A stretch of DNA of 64,000 nucleotides from Pseudobdellovibrionaceae bacterium (GCA_947444305.1 CANEZP010000003.1:124001-188000); one strand, 5' to 3'. Numbered from the stretch's first letter, positions 9,193-16,717 are shown. The notes: generated from the sequence alone by a model not told the origin. Numbers and translations: made by a program.

Positions 9193-10173
9193 ATGAACAA
9201 GAATCTGCAACGCCTTCTACCAGTATGCCTGCTCGCTTTCGGCGGCTTGGGTTTCACGGCGCCTGCGTTTGCCCGGGTCGTCGATAAAATCGTAGCGATC
9301 GTCAATGATCAACTCGTCACCCTGACCGACACCGAAAAGTTTCGAAAGCGTCTGTCCTCACAAGGCCTAGTGGATGACGCTCTCCTACGCCTGACCGAGC
9401 CCGAGATTCTAAAAAAAGATCGTAACGCCCTTTTGACCCACCTCATCGACGAAAAGTTGATCGACTCCGAAGTGAAACGCAAAGGCATGGAAGTCACGAT
9501 TGAGCGGGTGGAGCAAGAGATCCGGACGATCGCCAAAGGTAATAATATTTCACGCAATCAACTCAAAGATGCCTTGAGTGCCAAAGGCGTCACCATCTCG
9601 CAGTACCAGGATTTTATTAAAACTTCGCTCGAACGCCAAAGCCTGATCGAGCGTGAGGTCACTTCGAAAATCCGAATCTCCGACGAAGACATCACGTCTT
9701 ATTACCTTTCCACGAAAGGCCCGACGGGCGCACAGACCTTCGAGTACAATCTCGCGCACATTCTATTCACACCGAAAACGGGCGGTCCCGAAGGCGCCCT
9801 CGTCCGTGCCCGCGCGGTCGAAGAGAAATTGAAAGCCGGCGAATCCTTCGAGAAGGTCGCCGAGCAGTTTAGCGAAGATCCCAACTTCTCCAAAGGCGGA
9901 CAGTTCGGCGTCCTGCGGGCCGACGAAATGAGCAAAGAATTCCAAGACGCTCTCGCGAAGGCCCAAACCGGCGACGTGACCGAACCGGTCAAAAGCCCTC
10001 AGGGTTATCACATCATTAAAGTGATCAAACGGACGCTCATCGCCGATCCAATGCTCGACGAACAACGCGAATCGATCCGCGGCGTAATCTACGCACGTGA
10101 ATTCAAAAAACAATTTCGCGTTTGGTTAAATCAGCGCCGCGACGAGGCCTTTATCCGCATCAATGGCTACTAA
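9193..10173 (+). CDS. surA: SurA-like periplasmic chaperone (third parvulin)
   Basis: 326 aa. Signal peptide MNKNLQRLLPVCLLAF to about PAFA, then the SurA N-terminal domain beginning VVDKIVAIVNDQLVTLTD, which is the strongest SurA signature of the three paralogues. A single parvulin domain follows from about residue 185 (YNLAHILFTP) through GGQFGVLRADEM to PQGYHIIKVI near 275; E. coli SurA has two. SurA carries unfolded beta-barrel proteins to the BAM complex. The 3' end overlaps pdxA by 11 bases, which reproduces the classical surA-pdxA adjacency and supports orthology. Confidence 0.88.
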   Translation: MNKNLQRLLPVCLLAFGGLGFTAPAFARVVDKIVAIVNDQLVTLTDTEKFRKRLSSQGLVDDALLRLTEPEILKKDRNALLTHLIDEKLIDSEVKRKGMEVTIERVEQEIRTIAKGNNISRNQLKDALSAKGVTISQYQDFIKTSLERQSLIEREVTSKIRISDEDITSYYLSTKGPTGAQTFEYNLAHILFTPKTGGPEGALVRARAVEEKLKAGESFEKVAEQFSEDPNFSKGGQFGVLRADEMSKEFQDALAKAQTGDVTEPVKSPQGYHIIKVIKRTLIADPMLDEQRESIRGVIYAREFKKQFRVWLNQRRDEAFIRINGY

Positions 10174-11143
10174 GTCACGGCTGCTTCTTACCACCGGTGA
10201 CCCGGACGGCATCGGCTGGGAAGTCACCGCGAAGGCCTTGGAAAGCGTAGGGCCTTCGCCCGGCACCCAGTTCTTTTTCTATCGCTCCACGAAAGCCGCA
10301 TCGGCTAGGCCCGCGCTCCCAAAAAGCTTCAAGCACCTGACGGTATCTTCACTCGAAGAAGCGGCGACGGTGGCTTTCGATCCGAAGCTCGCGGTTGAAA
10401 TACGCAACGCTAAATCGCCCGCGTACTGGGTTGACGAAGCGGCCACCGCGTGTTTCCAGAGCCAGTTCTCCGGACTGGTGACGGCGCCGCTTTCCAAAAC
10501 CTCAATCATCGCGGCCGGCTTCAAAGACATCGGGCACACCGAGATTCTAGCGCGCGTTTCGGGGGTGCGTGATCTCTTCATGGGGTTTGCGGGGACCAAG
10601 TTCAACGTCGTCTTGATGGGCGGCCACGAGCCGTTGAGAACGGCGGCATCTTCTTTTAGCGAAGAAAAAATGGTCAAGGCCCTCCGGGCGGCTAACCAAT
10701 TCCGATTATCGCTACCGGCCGCGGTCCGCGCGAGGCCGATGGCCGTCGTCGGCCTGAACCCCCACGCGGGTGAAGAGGGTTTACTCGGCGGCGAAGAAAA
10801 ATGGATGCGGAAAGTGATCGATAAGCTGAGCGGGGAACTCGGCGAAATCGCGGGCCCGCTTGTGCCCGACGCCGCGTTTTTACCCCATAACTGGAAAAGA
10901 TATTCGGTCTACCTTTGTCCTTACCATGATCAGGGTCTTATACCTTTCAAGATGGTTCACGGCTTCCGGGGCGGCGTGCATTTGACACTCGGTCTGCCGT
11001 TTGTCAGAACCAGTGTGGACCACGGTACGGCCAAAGAGCTTTTCGGTAAGAACAAAGCCGAAGCCGGTTCGATGAAGGATGCGATTCAAACCGCCATGCG
11101 CCTTTGTAAAGCAAAGACCGCGGGCCAGGAGAAAACCAAATGA
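10163..11143 (+). CDS. pdxA: 4-hydroxythreonine-4-phosphate dehydrogenase
   Basis: NAD-dependent oxidation of 4-phosphohydroxy-L-threonine in DXP-dependent pyridoxal phosphate synthesis. 326 aa, as expected. Visible motifs: TTGDPDGIGWEV at residue 10, the substrate segment GHTEILARVSG near 130, and three metal-ligand His contexts, MGGHEPLR, LNPHAGEEG and CPYHDQGLIPFK. The start overlaps the surA homologue by 11 bases and the stop overlaps the next start (ATGATC). Related non-PdxA family members act on other phosphorylated acids, but the context with surA favours pdxA. Confidence 0.93.
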   Translation: MATKSRLLLTTGDPDGIGWEVTAKALESVGPSPGTQFFFYRSTKAASARPALPKSFKHLTVSSLEEAATVAFDPKLAVEIRNAKSPAYWVDEAATACFQSQFSGLVTAPLSKTSIIAAGFKDIGHTEILARVSGVRDLFMGFAGTKFNVVLMGGHEPLRTAASSFSEEKMVKALRAANQFRLSLPAAVRARPMAVVGLNPHAGEEGLLGGEEKWMRKVIDKLSGELGEIAGPLVPDAAFLPHNWKRYSVYLCPYHDQGLIPFKMVHGFRGGVHLTLGLPFVRTSVDHGTAKELFGKNKAEAGSMKDAIQTAMRLCKAKTAGQEKTK

Positions 11144-12546
11144 TCATGAATTCCGTTATTTTTCGCGAGTACGATATCCGCGGAGTTTACAACACCGACT
11201 TCGATAAAAAATTTGCTTTTACCTTAGCCCGTGCGTTCATCACCTACCTGCGCAAAAAAACGGGTCAAGTAAACCCGCGCGTGACTCTAGGCTACGATGC
11301 CCGCGTAAGTGGCCCCGAAGTCGTCGAGGAAATGGCGAACGGATTCAAAGCGAGTGGCGCGCACGTTGTGCGGCTAGGAATGATCACCTCACCGGTGAGT
11401 TACTTTTCAACCTTCACGGTCGACGGTGTCGTCGGCGGTATTATGGTTACGGGAAGTCACAATCCACCCGACCATAACGGCTTCAAAATTTCTTTCAATA
11501 AAACGACGATCCACGGTGATGAAATCAAAGAACTTGAGCGCATCATCAACCGCAAAGACTTCGCCGACGGCAATGGAAGCGAAGAGACGATCGATATCCT
11601 CACTCCTTACGTCGAACGTTACAAAAAAGAATTTGCTCCGCTAAAGGACAAGTTTAAGGATTTCCCCGTCGTCGTCGACTGCGGCAACGGCGCCGCCGGA
11701 ACCGTCGTTCGTCGCATGTACGAAGCCGCGGGTTTAAATCCGGTCATCTTGTTCGAACAACCCGATGGCCGTTTCCCCAATCATCACCCGGATCCCACGG
11801 TCGAGAAAAACTTAAGTATCTTGAAAACCGAAGTCGCCAAGCACAAAGCCAAAGTCGGTATCGGCTTTGACGGCGATGCCGATCGCATCGGGTTAATCGA
11901 CGACACCGGCCGCTTCATCCTCGGCGACGAGATGATGGCCGTCATGGCTTACGACATCATCCGCGAAAATCCGGGCGCGAAAATTATCGGCGACGTAAAA
12001 TGCTCGGACCGCATGTTCGACTTCATCAAAAAACACGGCGGCGAACCCATCATGTGGAAAACGGGCCATTCATTAATCAAGAATAAGGTCAAAGAAGTCA
12101 GCGCCCCGTTCGGTGGCGAGATGAGCGGGCATGTGTTCTACGCCGATCGCAACTATGGTTACGACGACGCGCTTTACGCGGGTCTTCGCGTGATCGAGAT
12201 TCTGGCAAAGACGGGCAAAACCATTCCCGAACTTCTTAAGGATTTGCCGCCCGCGTTCTGCACGCCTGAGATCCGCATCGACACTACCGAAGAGAAGAAA
12301 TACGCGATCGTCACCGCGCTCAAAGAAAGGTTTGCCGTAAAATCACCCGACTATTCCGCCAACCTGCTCGACGGTATCCGCGTTAGCTTTAAGGACGGTT
12401 GGGGCCTAGCCCGCGCCTCGAACACGCAGCCGGTTTTGGTTCTGCGCTTTGAATCAACGAGCGAAGCCGGTCTCAACCGAATTCGCCGTGAATTCGAAAC
12501 CATAGTTGAACCCATGCTCGGGCACGCGATCACCGATTCACACTAA
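11140..12546 (+). CDS. Phosphomannomutase/phosphoglucomutase
   Basis: Alpha-D-phosphohexomutase, 468 aa, interconverting hexose 6- and 1-phosphates for envelope polysaccharide or LPS precursors. N-terminal FREYDIRGVYNTDF, active-site phosphoserine loop VTGSHNPPDHNGFK near residue 105, magnesium loop GFDGDADRIGL near 245, sugar-binding loop FGGEMSGHVFY near 325 and the phosphate-binding loop near the C-terminus (RASNTQPVLVLRFE). This is the bifunctional PMM/PGM (AlgC-like) layout. Either the ATG at 11140 or the one at 11146 may start it. Last gene of the run that begins with the acyltransferase. Confidence 0.93.
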   Translation: MIMNSVIFREYDIRGVYNTDFDKKFAFTLARAFITYLRKKTGQVNPRVTLGYDARVSGPEVVEEMANGFKASGAHVVRLGMITSPVSYFSTFTVDGVVGGIMVTGSHNPPDHNGFKISFNKTTIHGDEIKELERIINRKDFADGNGSEETIDILTPYVERYKKEFAPLKDKFKDFPVVVDCGNGAAGTVVRRMYEAAGLNPVILFEQPDGRFPNHHPDPTVEKNLSILKTEVAKHKAKVGIGFDGDADRIGLIDDTGRFILGDEMMAVMAYDIIRENPGAKIIGDVKCSDRMFDFIKKHGGEPIMWKTGHSLIKNKVKEVSAPFGGEMSGHVFYADRNYGYDDALYAGLRVIEILAKTGKTIPELLKDLPPAFCTPEIRIDTTEEKKYAIVTALKERFAVKSPDYSANLLDGIRVSFKDGWGLARASNTQPVLVLRFESTSEAGLNRIRREFETIVEPMLGHAITDSH

Positions 12547-12557
12547 GCTCGGTAGGT

Positions 12558-12572
12558 GTCTCAGACTGAGAC
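12558..12572. promoter_or_regulatory. 15-base palindrome, possible operator
   Basis: GTCTCAG-a-CTGAGAC is a perfect inverted repeat just after the hexomutase stop and about 20 bases upstream of the FliA-like -35 element at 12593. It may be an operator for the following genes, or part of a hairpin ending the upstream transcript, although there is no T-run. Confidence 0.4.
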
Positions 12573-12592
12573 GTTAATAAGCGCCGCGCGCC

Positions 12593-12620
12593 TAAAGACC
12601 TGAGTGTCTCTTTCCGATAA
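12593..12620 (+). promoter_or_regulatory. FliA (sigma-28)-like promoter
   Basis: CTAAAGACC followed after 12 bases by TCCGATAA resembles the FliA consensus TAAAGTTT-N11-GCCGATAA, with one extra spacer base and one -10 mismatch. The predicted transcription start is near 12627, which coincides with the likely GTG start of the next gene. Confidence 0.5.
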
Positions 12621-12626
12621 GTGGAG

Positions 12627-13130
12627 GTGAGACCAAGACAGTTCGTCCTAATCTGCATGGCGCTCGTACCGATGGTATTGGCATTCCAAAACTGCAGCCA
12701 AGGTTTTACCGCGGCGGGCATCGATAAATCCTCGTCGGCCCAATGCAAAGCCCACATGAAAAGCGAAGCGCTGAAGAAGAAATGGTCCCACGCGGATTTC
12801 CGCTGTGACGATTTTGCCTCTTACGCCTGCGAACGCCGCGTGTTTAGCCCCGACGTTCAAGACATGACTCACTTACTTACCGAATGTTTACCCGGCGACA
12901 CGATTTGCGTTGAGGTTGATGTACGCCAATACAACACTTCGGTTGCGCGCGGTCCAAGCGCCCAGGCCTCCGACTTTGAACCCGGTGGATCATACAATCA
13001 CGAAGAGGTTCGCTGTCATCACCGCTGGTTGTACGAAGGTGCGGTTTTATTCGAAGGCGAAAAATCTACCATCGAAGAATCGCTAAGCGCCGCGATGTCC
13101 GCTTGTGAAAAAGCCCTGGAGAATCAATGA
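12627..13130 (+). CDS. Cysteine-rich exported lipoprotein of unknown function
   Basis: About 167 aa. The GTG at 12627 gives VRPRQFVLICMALVPMVLAF followed by QNCSQGF, that is a basic n-region, a hydrophobic core and a Cys in an unusual FQNC lipobox of the kind common in Bdellovibrio lipoproteins. A GTG at 12621 is the alternative. The mature part holds seven further Cys (for example SAQCKAH, FRCDDFASYACE, TECLPGDTIC, EVRCHHRW), suggesting disulfides outside the cytoplasm. No family was recognised. Its stop overlaps the start of the next exported protein by four bases (ATGA), so the two form an operon. Confidence 0.7.
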   Translation: MRPRQFVLICMALVPMVLAFQNCSQGFTAAGIDKSSSAQCKAHMKSEALKKKWSHADFRCDDFASYACERRVFSPDVQDMTHLLTECLPGDTICVEVDVRQYNTSVARGPSAQASDFEPGGSYNHEEVRCHHRWLYEGAVLFEGEKSTIEESLSAAMSACEKALENQ

Positions 13131-13621
13131 GAATTTTTATCTTCGCCTTCATCACGCTTTTCGGCCTCGGTGCGCAGGCGCATATTCGCGCAAAGACGTC
13201 GGGTAATTTAGTGCCGCGTTCTACTTCGGATAGTTTAAAATCCGCCCCTTGCGGAGGCGTGGCCCGCGCCCTCTCGTCCGCGACGTACACTCCCGGCCAG
13301 ACCATCACCATGACTTGGGAAGAGACGATCAACCATCCCGGTCGCTTCGAAATATCATTCTCGCCGGCGGGCGATGCGAATTGGCAATTGTTAAAGACGA
13401 TTCCCGATACGATGGACAATACGAATGACTTGCCCCACCAGTATTCCACGACGGTCACGCTACCGAATACGCCCTGCACGGCTTGCACGATTCAATTGAT
13501 TCAAGTGATGACCGAAAATCCGATGTCGCCGACGTATTACTATTCGTGCTCGGATATTAAGTTGCAGTCGGCCACCCTTACGCCGCCCACGACGACGCCG
13601 GTTTCACCCGTTTGCCCGTAA
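13127..13621 (+). CDS. Small exported protein, SCE4755-family (polysaccharide monooxygenase-like)
   Basis: 164 aa with a signal peptide ending at GLGAQA, so the mature protein would begin with His (HIRAKTSG). Further marks are APCGG near residue 40, an Ig-like strand TMTWEETINHPGRFEISF near 63, and PCTACTIQLIQVM with YYYSCSDI near the C-terminus, then a Pro/Thr-rich tail. This combination resembles small secreted proteins named SCE4755 family, which are compared with copper polysaccharide monooxygenases because an N-terminal His and a second His could form a copper brace. Family assignment is from memory. It is coupled to the preceding lipoprotein and converges on the gene ending at 13628. 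Confidence 0.65.
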   Translation: MRIFIFAFITLFGLGAQAHIRAKTSGNLVPRSTSDSLKSAPCGGVARALSSATYTPGQTITMTWEETINHPGRFEISFSPAGDANWQLLKTIPDTMDNTNDLPHQYSTTVTLPNTPCTACTIQLIQVMTENPMSPTYYYSCSDIKLQSATLTPPTTTPVSPVCP

Positions 13622-13627
13622 AGCTTT

Positions 13628-15403
13628 TTAACCCGCTTTTTTCTTGATGATGTCGGTCAGGTAGCAGGTCGCCAAAAACGTGCGCAAGTTTTCTGCGTCG
13701 ATCGTTTTCATATAGAGGTCTTTGATTTGACCGCTTTGTAGACGCTCTTTCTGTTTAGTCTGCATTTGGCGTCCGTTACGAAGATACAAAAAGTATTTTT
13801 CGTTCTTCTTAAAATGCAAATAGACCTTGAACGTAACGGGCGCTTCGGCCGGGATATGTTCCAGCGCGATCGAATACATCGATTTGTCTTCGATGACCTT
13901 CGGCTTAGGAATCGGGCGCTTCGTCGCGAAGAACGCAACACCGATTTCTTCGGTTCCGTGCGAGGTCGAAAAACTGAAAGCCGAATTTTTCGAGGCCCAG
14001 TCACCAAAATCAACGCTCGGTAAGGTCACGAAGAATCCCGACTCTAAACCGGCTTGCAAATTCATTTCGATAAACGTGGCCGATAGAACTTCTTGCACTT
14101 TGTTAAAGAAGGGTTCGATCGCTTGCATGTCATTGTGTGGCCAAGCGATGACGAGATAGCCGGGCAAAGTGGGCGAATCGACCGGGAAGACTCCGACTTG
14201 TTCAATTTTACCGACGCTCGCGGGTTCGTCCGTGGCGGGTTTACAGATTTTATTTAGAGCCGCTTGAACCGCCCGCTCGATAAGGGAATGAGGTCCCACC
14301 GAAGCTAAGGACTTCATCTTTTTTGCGCGCGGCTTTTGTTCGTTCGTCGCGTTGGTTTGCCCAGCGGTGGGCACGACGAGACCCTGCGCTTGGGCCGTCG
14401 CCGGCGAAGGCAGTATCGCTTCGTTTGTCTGCGCCGTCGTTGGCCGCGGTAAGACCGAATCACCCTGCGCTCTTGCTTGCTCGGGTAGAATCGACTCATT
14501 GCTTTGAGGAGCCGTCTGATGCGGCAATAGGGATTCGTTACCCCGCGCCGTCGCCTCCGGTAGAATCGTTCCCGGTCCGTCACCCGATGAAAAGCCGGCT
14601 TCCTGCGTGAACATACCCGCGGCGCTCAGCCCCGTCGTTCGGTTCGTATCCGCTTCAGCTTCCTTACCGGGGTCCGATTGCAATTCATCGGCGGGATCGG
14701 GCGTAACTTCCGGTTCCGCAGCGTCACCGAACAAAGATTTTTTTAATTTAGCGGCAAGTGCTTTCTGATCGACGCCTTGGTCCGCTTCGTCCGAAGCATC
14801 TTTCGCCGCTTTCGAAAGCTCGCGCAAGGAACGACGGTTTGTTTTACTCATCGTGTACTTGCCGGTCGAAAGCTTTTCGTTCTCGATCAGATTGTCTTCG
14901 TCCTCGTGCTTTTCGCCCTTAATGGTCGTCGGCCCATTGTCGTCCTTCGCACCGGAAGAACGCGTCTGACCTTTGTCGTCTAACTGAATGTTTAGTTTTT
15001 CCGCCAGCAACTTCCGTAGCGAACGATGCAAGGTCGGTCCACTCGCCTGACCTTGGATTTTCGCGGCGATGGGCGATTTCGCGAGGCGGGCGCCCGAAGC
15101 GTTATCAAAATTCTCGGCGAAGGCGACGCATGTCGCACCGAAGGTCGTCGTTAAAAGATCCGAAAGTCTGATCGTCGCGGGATTGGGATGATTGACGCTA
15201 ATCAAAACAAAATCAGGTTTGCGATCCGTGGCGAATTCGATCGCTTGCGAAAGATTAGTTAGAATCGTCGTCGGCCAACCGCGCCGGGTTAAAAAATTGG
15301 CGGCCGGCTGAATCTTCGCGGGAGTCTTTGCGATAATAAGAACCAATACCTCGATATCATCGAGATCAATATCCTGCATATTGGCATTTTTATCGATCGC
15401 CAA
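13628..15403 (-). CDS. Pseudo-receiver protein with tandem LP repeats, unknown function
   Basis: About 591 aa, cytoplasmic, no membrane segment. A TTG start at 15403 has AAAGGA at ideal spacing; a GTG at 15421 is in frame but lacks one. Residues about 15-135 look like a response-regulator receiver fold (VLVLIIAKTPAKIQPAANFL, then PDFVLISVNHPN), but the usual phospho-acceptor Asp is replaced in LISV. A charged linker follows, then six 12-13-residue repeats of the form [ILV]LPxxxxAxxNE[SA] (14351-14566), then a basic stretch and a C-terminal alpha/beta domain of about 230 residues that I do not recognise. A consensus FliA promoter lies 40 bases upstream, which points to motility-phase expression. 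Confidence 0.8.
   Translation of the reverse strand: MAIDKNANMQDIDLDDIEVLVLIIAKTPAKIQPAANFLTRRGWPTTILTNLSQAIEFATDRKPDFVLISVNHPNPATIRLSDLLTTTFGATCVAFAENFDNASGARLAKSPIAAKIQGQASGPTLHRSLRKLLAEKLNIQLDDKGQTRSSGAKDDNGPTTIKGEKHEDEDNLIENEKLSTGKYTMSKTNRRSLRELSKAAKDASDEADQGVDQKALAAKLKKSLFGDAAEPEVTPDPADELQSDPGKEAEADTNRTTGLSAAGMFTQEAGFSSGDGPGTILPEATARGNESLLPHQTAPQSNESILPEQARAQGDSVLPRPTTAQTNEAILPSPATAQAQGLVVPTAGQTNATNEQKPRAKKMKSLASVGPHSLIERAVQAALNKICKPATDEPASVGKIEQVGVFPVDSPTLPGYLVIAWPHNDMQAIEPFFNKVQEVLSATFIEMNLQAGLESGFFVTLPSVDFGDWASKNSAFSFSTSHGTEEIGVAFFATKRPIPKPKVIEDKSMYSIALEHIPAEAPVTFKVYLHFKKNEKYFLYLRNGRQMQTKQKERLQSGQIKDLYMKTIDAENLRTFLATCYLTDIIKKKAG
14351..14566 (-). repeat. Six tandem 12-13-residue coding repeats
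   Basis: Within the pseudo-receiver gene, 72 codons form six degenerate units: ILPEATARGNES, LLPHQTAPQSNES, ILPEQARAQGDS, VLPRPTTAQTNEA, ILPSPATAQAQG and LVVPTAGQTN. The spacing of LP is 12 or 13 residues. Such low-complexity Pro/Ala/Gln repeats usually form a flexible linker or a docking array. Confidence 0.8.
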
Positions 15404-15445
15404 AGATGGTCCTTTAAACACTAAGCATTTAGTGTTTCTAAGGAC

Positions 15446-15472
15446 TTATCGGCAAAATGTTGGGGAGTTTTA
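15446..15472 (-). promoter_or_regulatory. Consensus FliA (sigma-28) promoter
   Basis: On the minus strand TAAA (15472-15469), 15 bases, then GCCGATAA (15453-15446) match the FliA consensus TAAA-N15-GCCGATAA exactly in the core positions. It lies upstream of the pseudo-receiver gene, with a predicted start near 15439 and a leader of about 35 bases containing AAAGGA. Confidence 0.7.
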
Positions 15473-15513
15473 ACGATGCGAGAGTAAACGCCGACCTTAG
15501 TCGGATCGTAAAT

Positions 15514-15543
15514 AAAAAAAGCCGTGAAGAATGACTTCACGGC
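15514..15543 (-). terminator. Rho-independent terminator after atpE
   Basis: On the minus strand the stem GCCGTGAAG with loop TCATT and its complement is followed by seven T. It lies 35 bases after the atpE stop and closes the leftward F0 operon just upstream of the FliA promoter. Confidence 0.9.
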
Positions 15544-15577
15544 TTGATGTTAGTCCGGCCGCGCGAGCGGATCCCGA

Positions 15578-15886
15578 CTAGATTTTGCCGGCGACGCCTT
15601 GAGCGATCAGCCAGGTCAAGATGAACAACGACTCGATAAGAGCCAAGACGACGATCATCGGTACGAACATCGAGTTACGGGCTTGGGGATTGCGAGCCAA
15701 ACCTTCCATCGCCGAAGCACCGACTTTACCTTGAGCCGAAGTTGCACCGTAAGCGCCGAGACCGAGCATGATCGCCAGTCCAAGTGCGTACATAGCTTTG
15801 TCGGTACCTACGTGGCTAACGGCTTCTTGAGCGTAGGCCGAAGCGGACATCAACATCGCGAAGATGAGAAGCGCTGTTTTTTTCAT
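15578..15886 (-). CDS. atpE: ATP synthase F0 subunit c
   Basis: Rotor-ring subunit, 102 aa. Two membrane helices joined by the polar loop ARNPQA (residues 64-69); the ion-binding carboxylate is Glu85 in LIESLF. An extra N-terminal segment MKKTALLIFAMLMSASAYAQ looks like a cleavable signal peptide, so the mature subunit would be about 80 aa. Gln52 in helix 1 and Ser86 next to Glu85 align with two sodium ligands of Na+-type c-subunits, but the neighbouring Thr is Leu87. AAGGAG precedes the ATG. Last gene of atpZ-I-B-E, and followed by a terminator. The b, delta and F1 subunits are encoded 22 kb away. Confidence 0.95.
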   Translation of the reverse strand: MKKTALLIFAMLMSASAYAQEAVSHVGTDKAMYALGLAIMLGLGAYGATSAQGKVGASAMEGLARNPQARNSMFVPMIVVLALIESLFILTWLIAQGVAGKI

Positions 15887-15991
15887 GAATTCTCCTTTGA
15901 GGGAAACCCTCGTTGTTAAAGGAAGACTCCCGCAAACCGGGTGTCCCCTGTGCCCGGGAATGCCTCGCGGCTCTCCCAGGTTGATGACAAA
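15887..15991 (-). other. Structured atpB-atpE intercistronic region
   Basis: The 105 bases between atpB and atpE contain several inverted repeats: GAGGG-aaa-CCCTC (15899-15911), a CCCG/CGGG pair near 15929-15942 and CCCGGG near 15953-15958, then an A-rich AAAGGAG site. This may raise atpE translation or protect its message, because the c-ring needs many more copies than subunit a. Confidence 0.5.
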
Positions 15992-16717
15992 TTAATGTTC
16001 TTCGTGCGCGATCGCCATCGAGACGTAAATCATCGAGAGCATCGTGAAGACGAAAGCCTGCATAGACGCAACGAAAATGCCCATGCCGTAGAAAATCGCC
16101 GGAACCGGAATGAACCAAAGACGTTCAAACATCGATAAGAAGACCGACAAGACCGTGTGATCCGCCATGATGTTTCCGTAAAGACGCAGACCGAGGGTGA
16201 GCGGACGAACCGCGTGGCCGATAACCTCGATGCCTAACATCAGCACCATCATCGGCAACCAAACCCAGCCGGTTACGGGACCGAGGAAGTGCTTTACGTA
16301 ATCCATGCCGTTTTCTTTGAGACCATAAAAGTTGTAAACGAGAAATGAGAAAATACCTACGGCGAGGGTCGTGTTGATATTGTCCGTCGCGGGAGTCATA
16401 CCCGGCAACAGGCCGGCTAAATTTTGCACCCAAACGAACATGAAAACCGCGGCGAACATCGGTACGTACTTGCGGCCACCTTCACCGACGACCATGTCGA
16501 CGATGCCGACGATGAACTCGACGATCAATTCGATAATGCCTTTGAGCGAGAAAGTAGAAGCCGGAGTCACGGCGGCTTCGCCGGTTCCGAGAACCGCGCG
16601 GCCCGCGAATGCAGTTGCGACCAAAACTCCGCCGACAGCCGCGGCCGTTGCGACGTGAACGTTGTCGTGAGTGACTCCGGGAACCAACATCAACCAATTA
16701 AAATGCGCTTGAGCCAA
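15992..16717 (-). CDS. atpB: ATP synthase F0 subunit a
   Basis: Stator subunit of F0 that forms the two ion half-channels against the c-ring. 241 aa, multi-spanning. The conserved helix with the essential Arg reads GHAVRPLTLGLRLYGNIMADH (split across the loop and helix, about residue 165), and the N-terminal part has the WVQNLAGLLPGMTP segment near residue 95. It follows atpI in the leftward operon and precedes atpE by 105 bases. Confidence 0.95.
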   Translation of the reverse strand: MAQAHFNWLMLVPGVTHDNVHVATAAAVGGVLVATAFAGRAVLGTGEAAVTPASTFSLKGIIELIVEFIVGIVDMVVGEGGRKYVPMFAAVFMFVWVQNLAGLLPGMTPATDNINTTLAVGIFSFLVYNFYGLKENGMDYVKHFLGPVTGWVWLPMMVLMLGIEVIGHAVRPLTLGLRLYGNIMADHTVLSVFLSMFERLWFIPVPAIFYGMGIFVASMQAFVFTMLSMIYVSMAIAHEEH

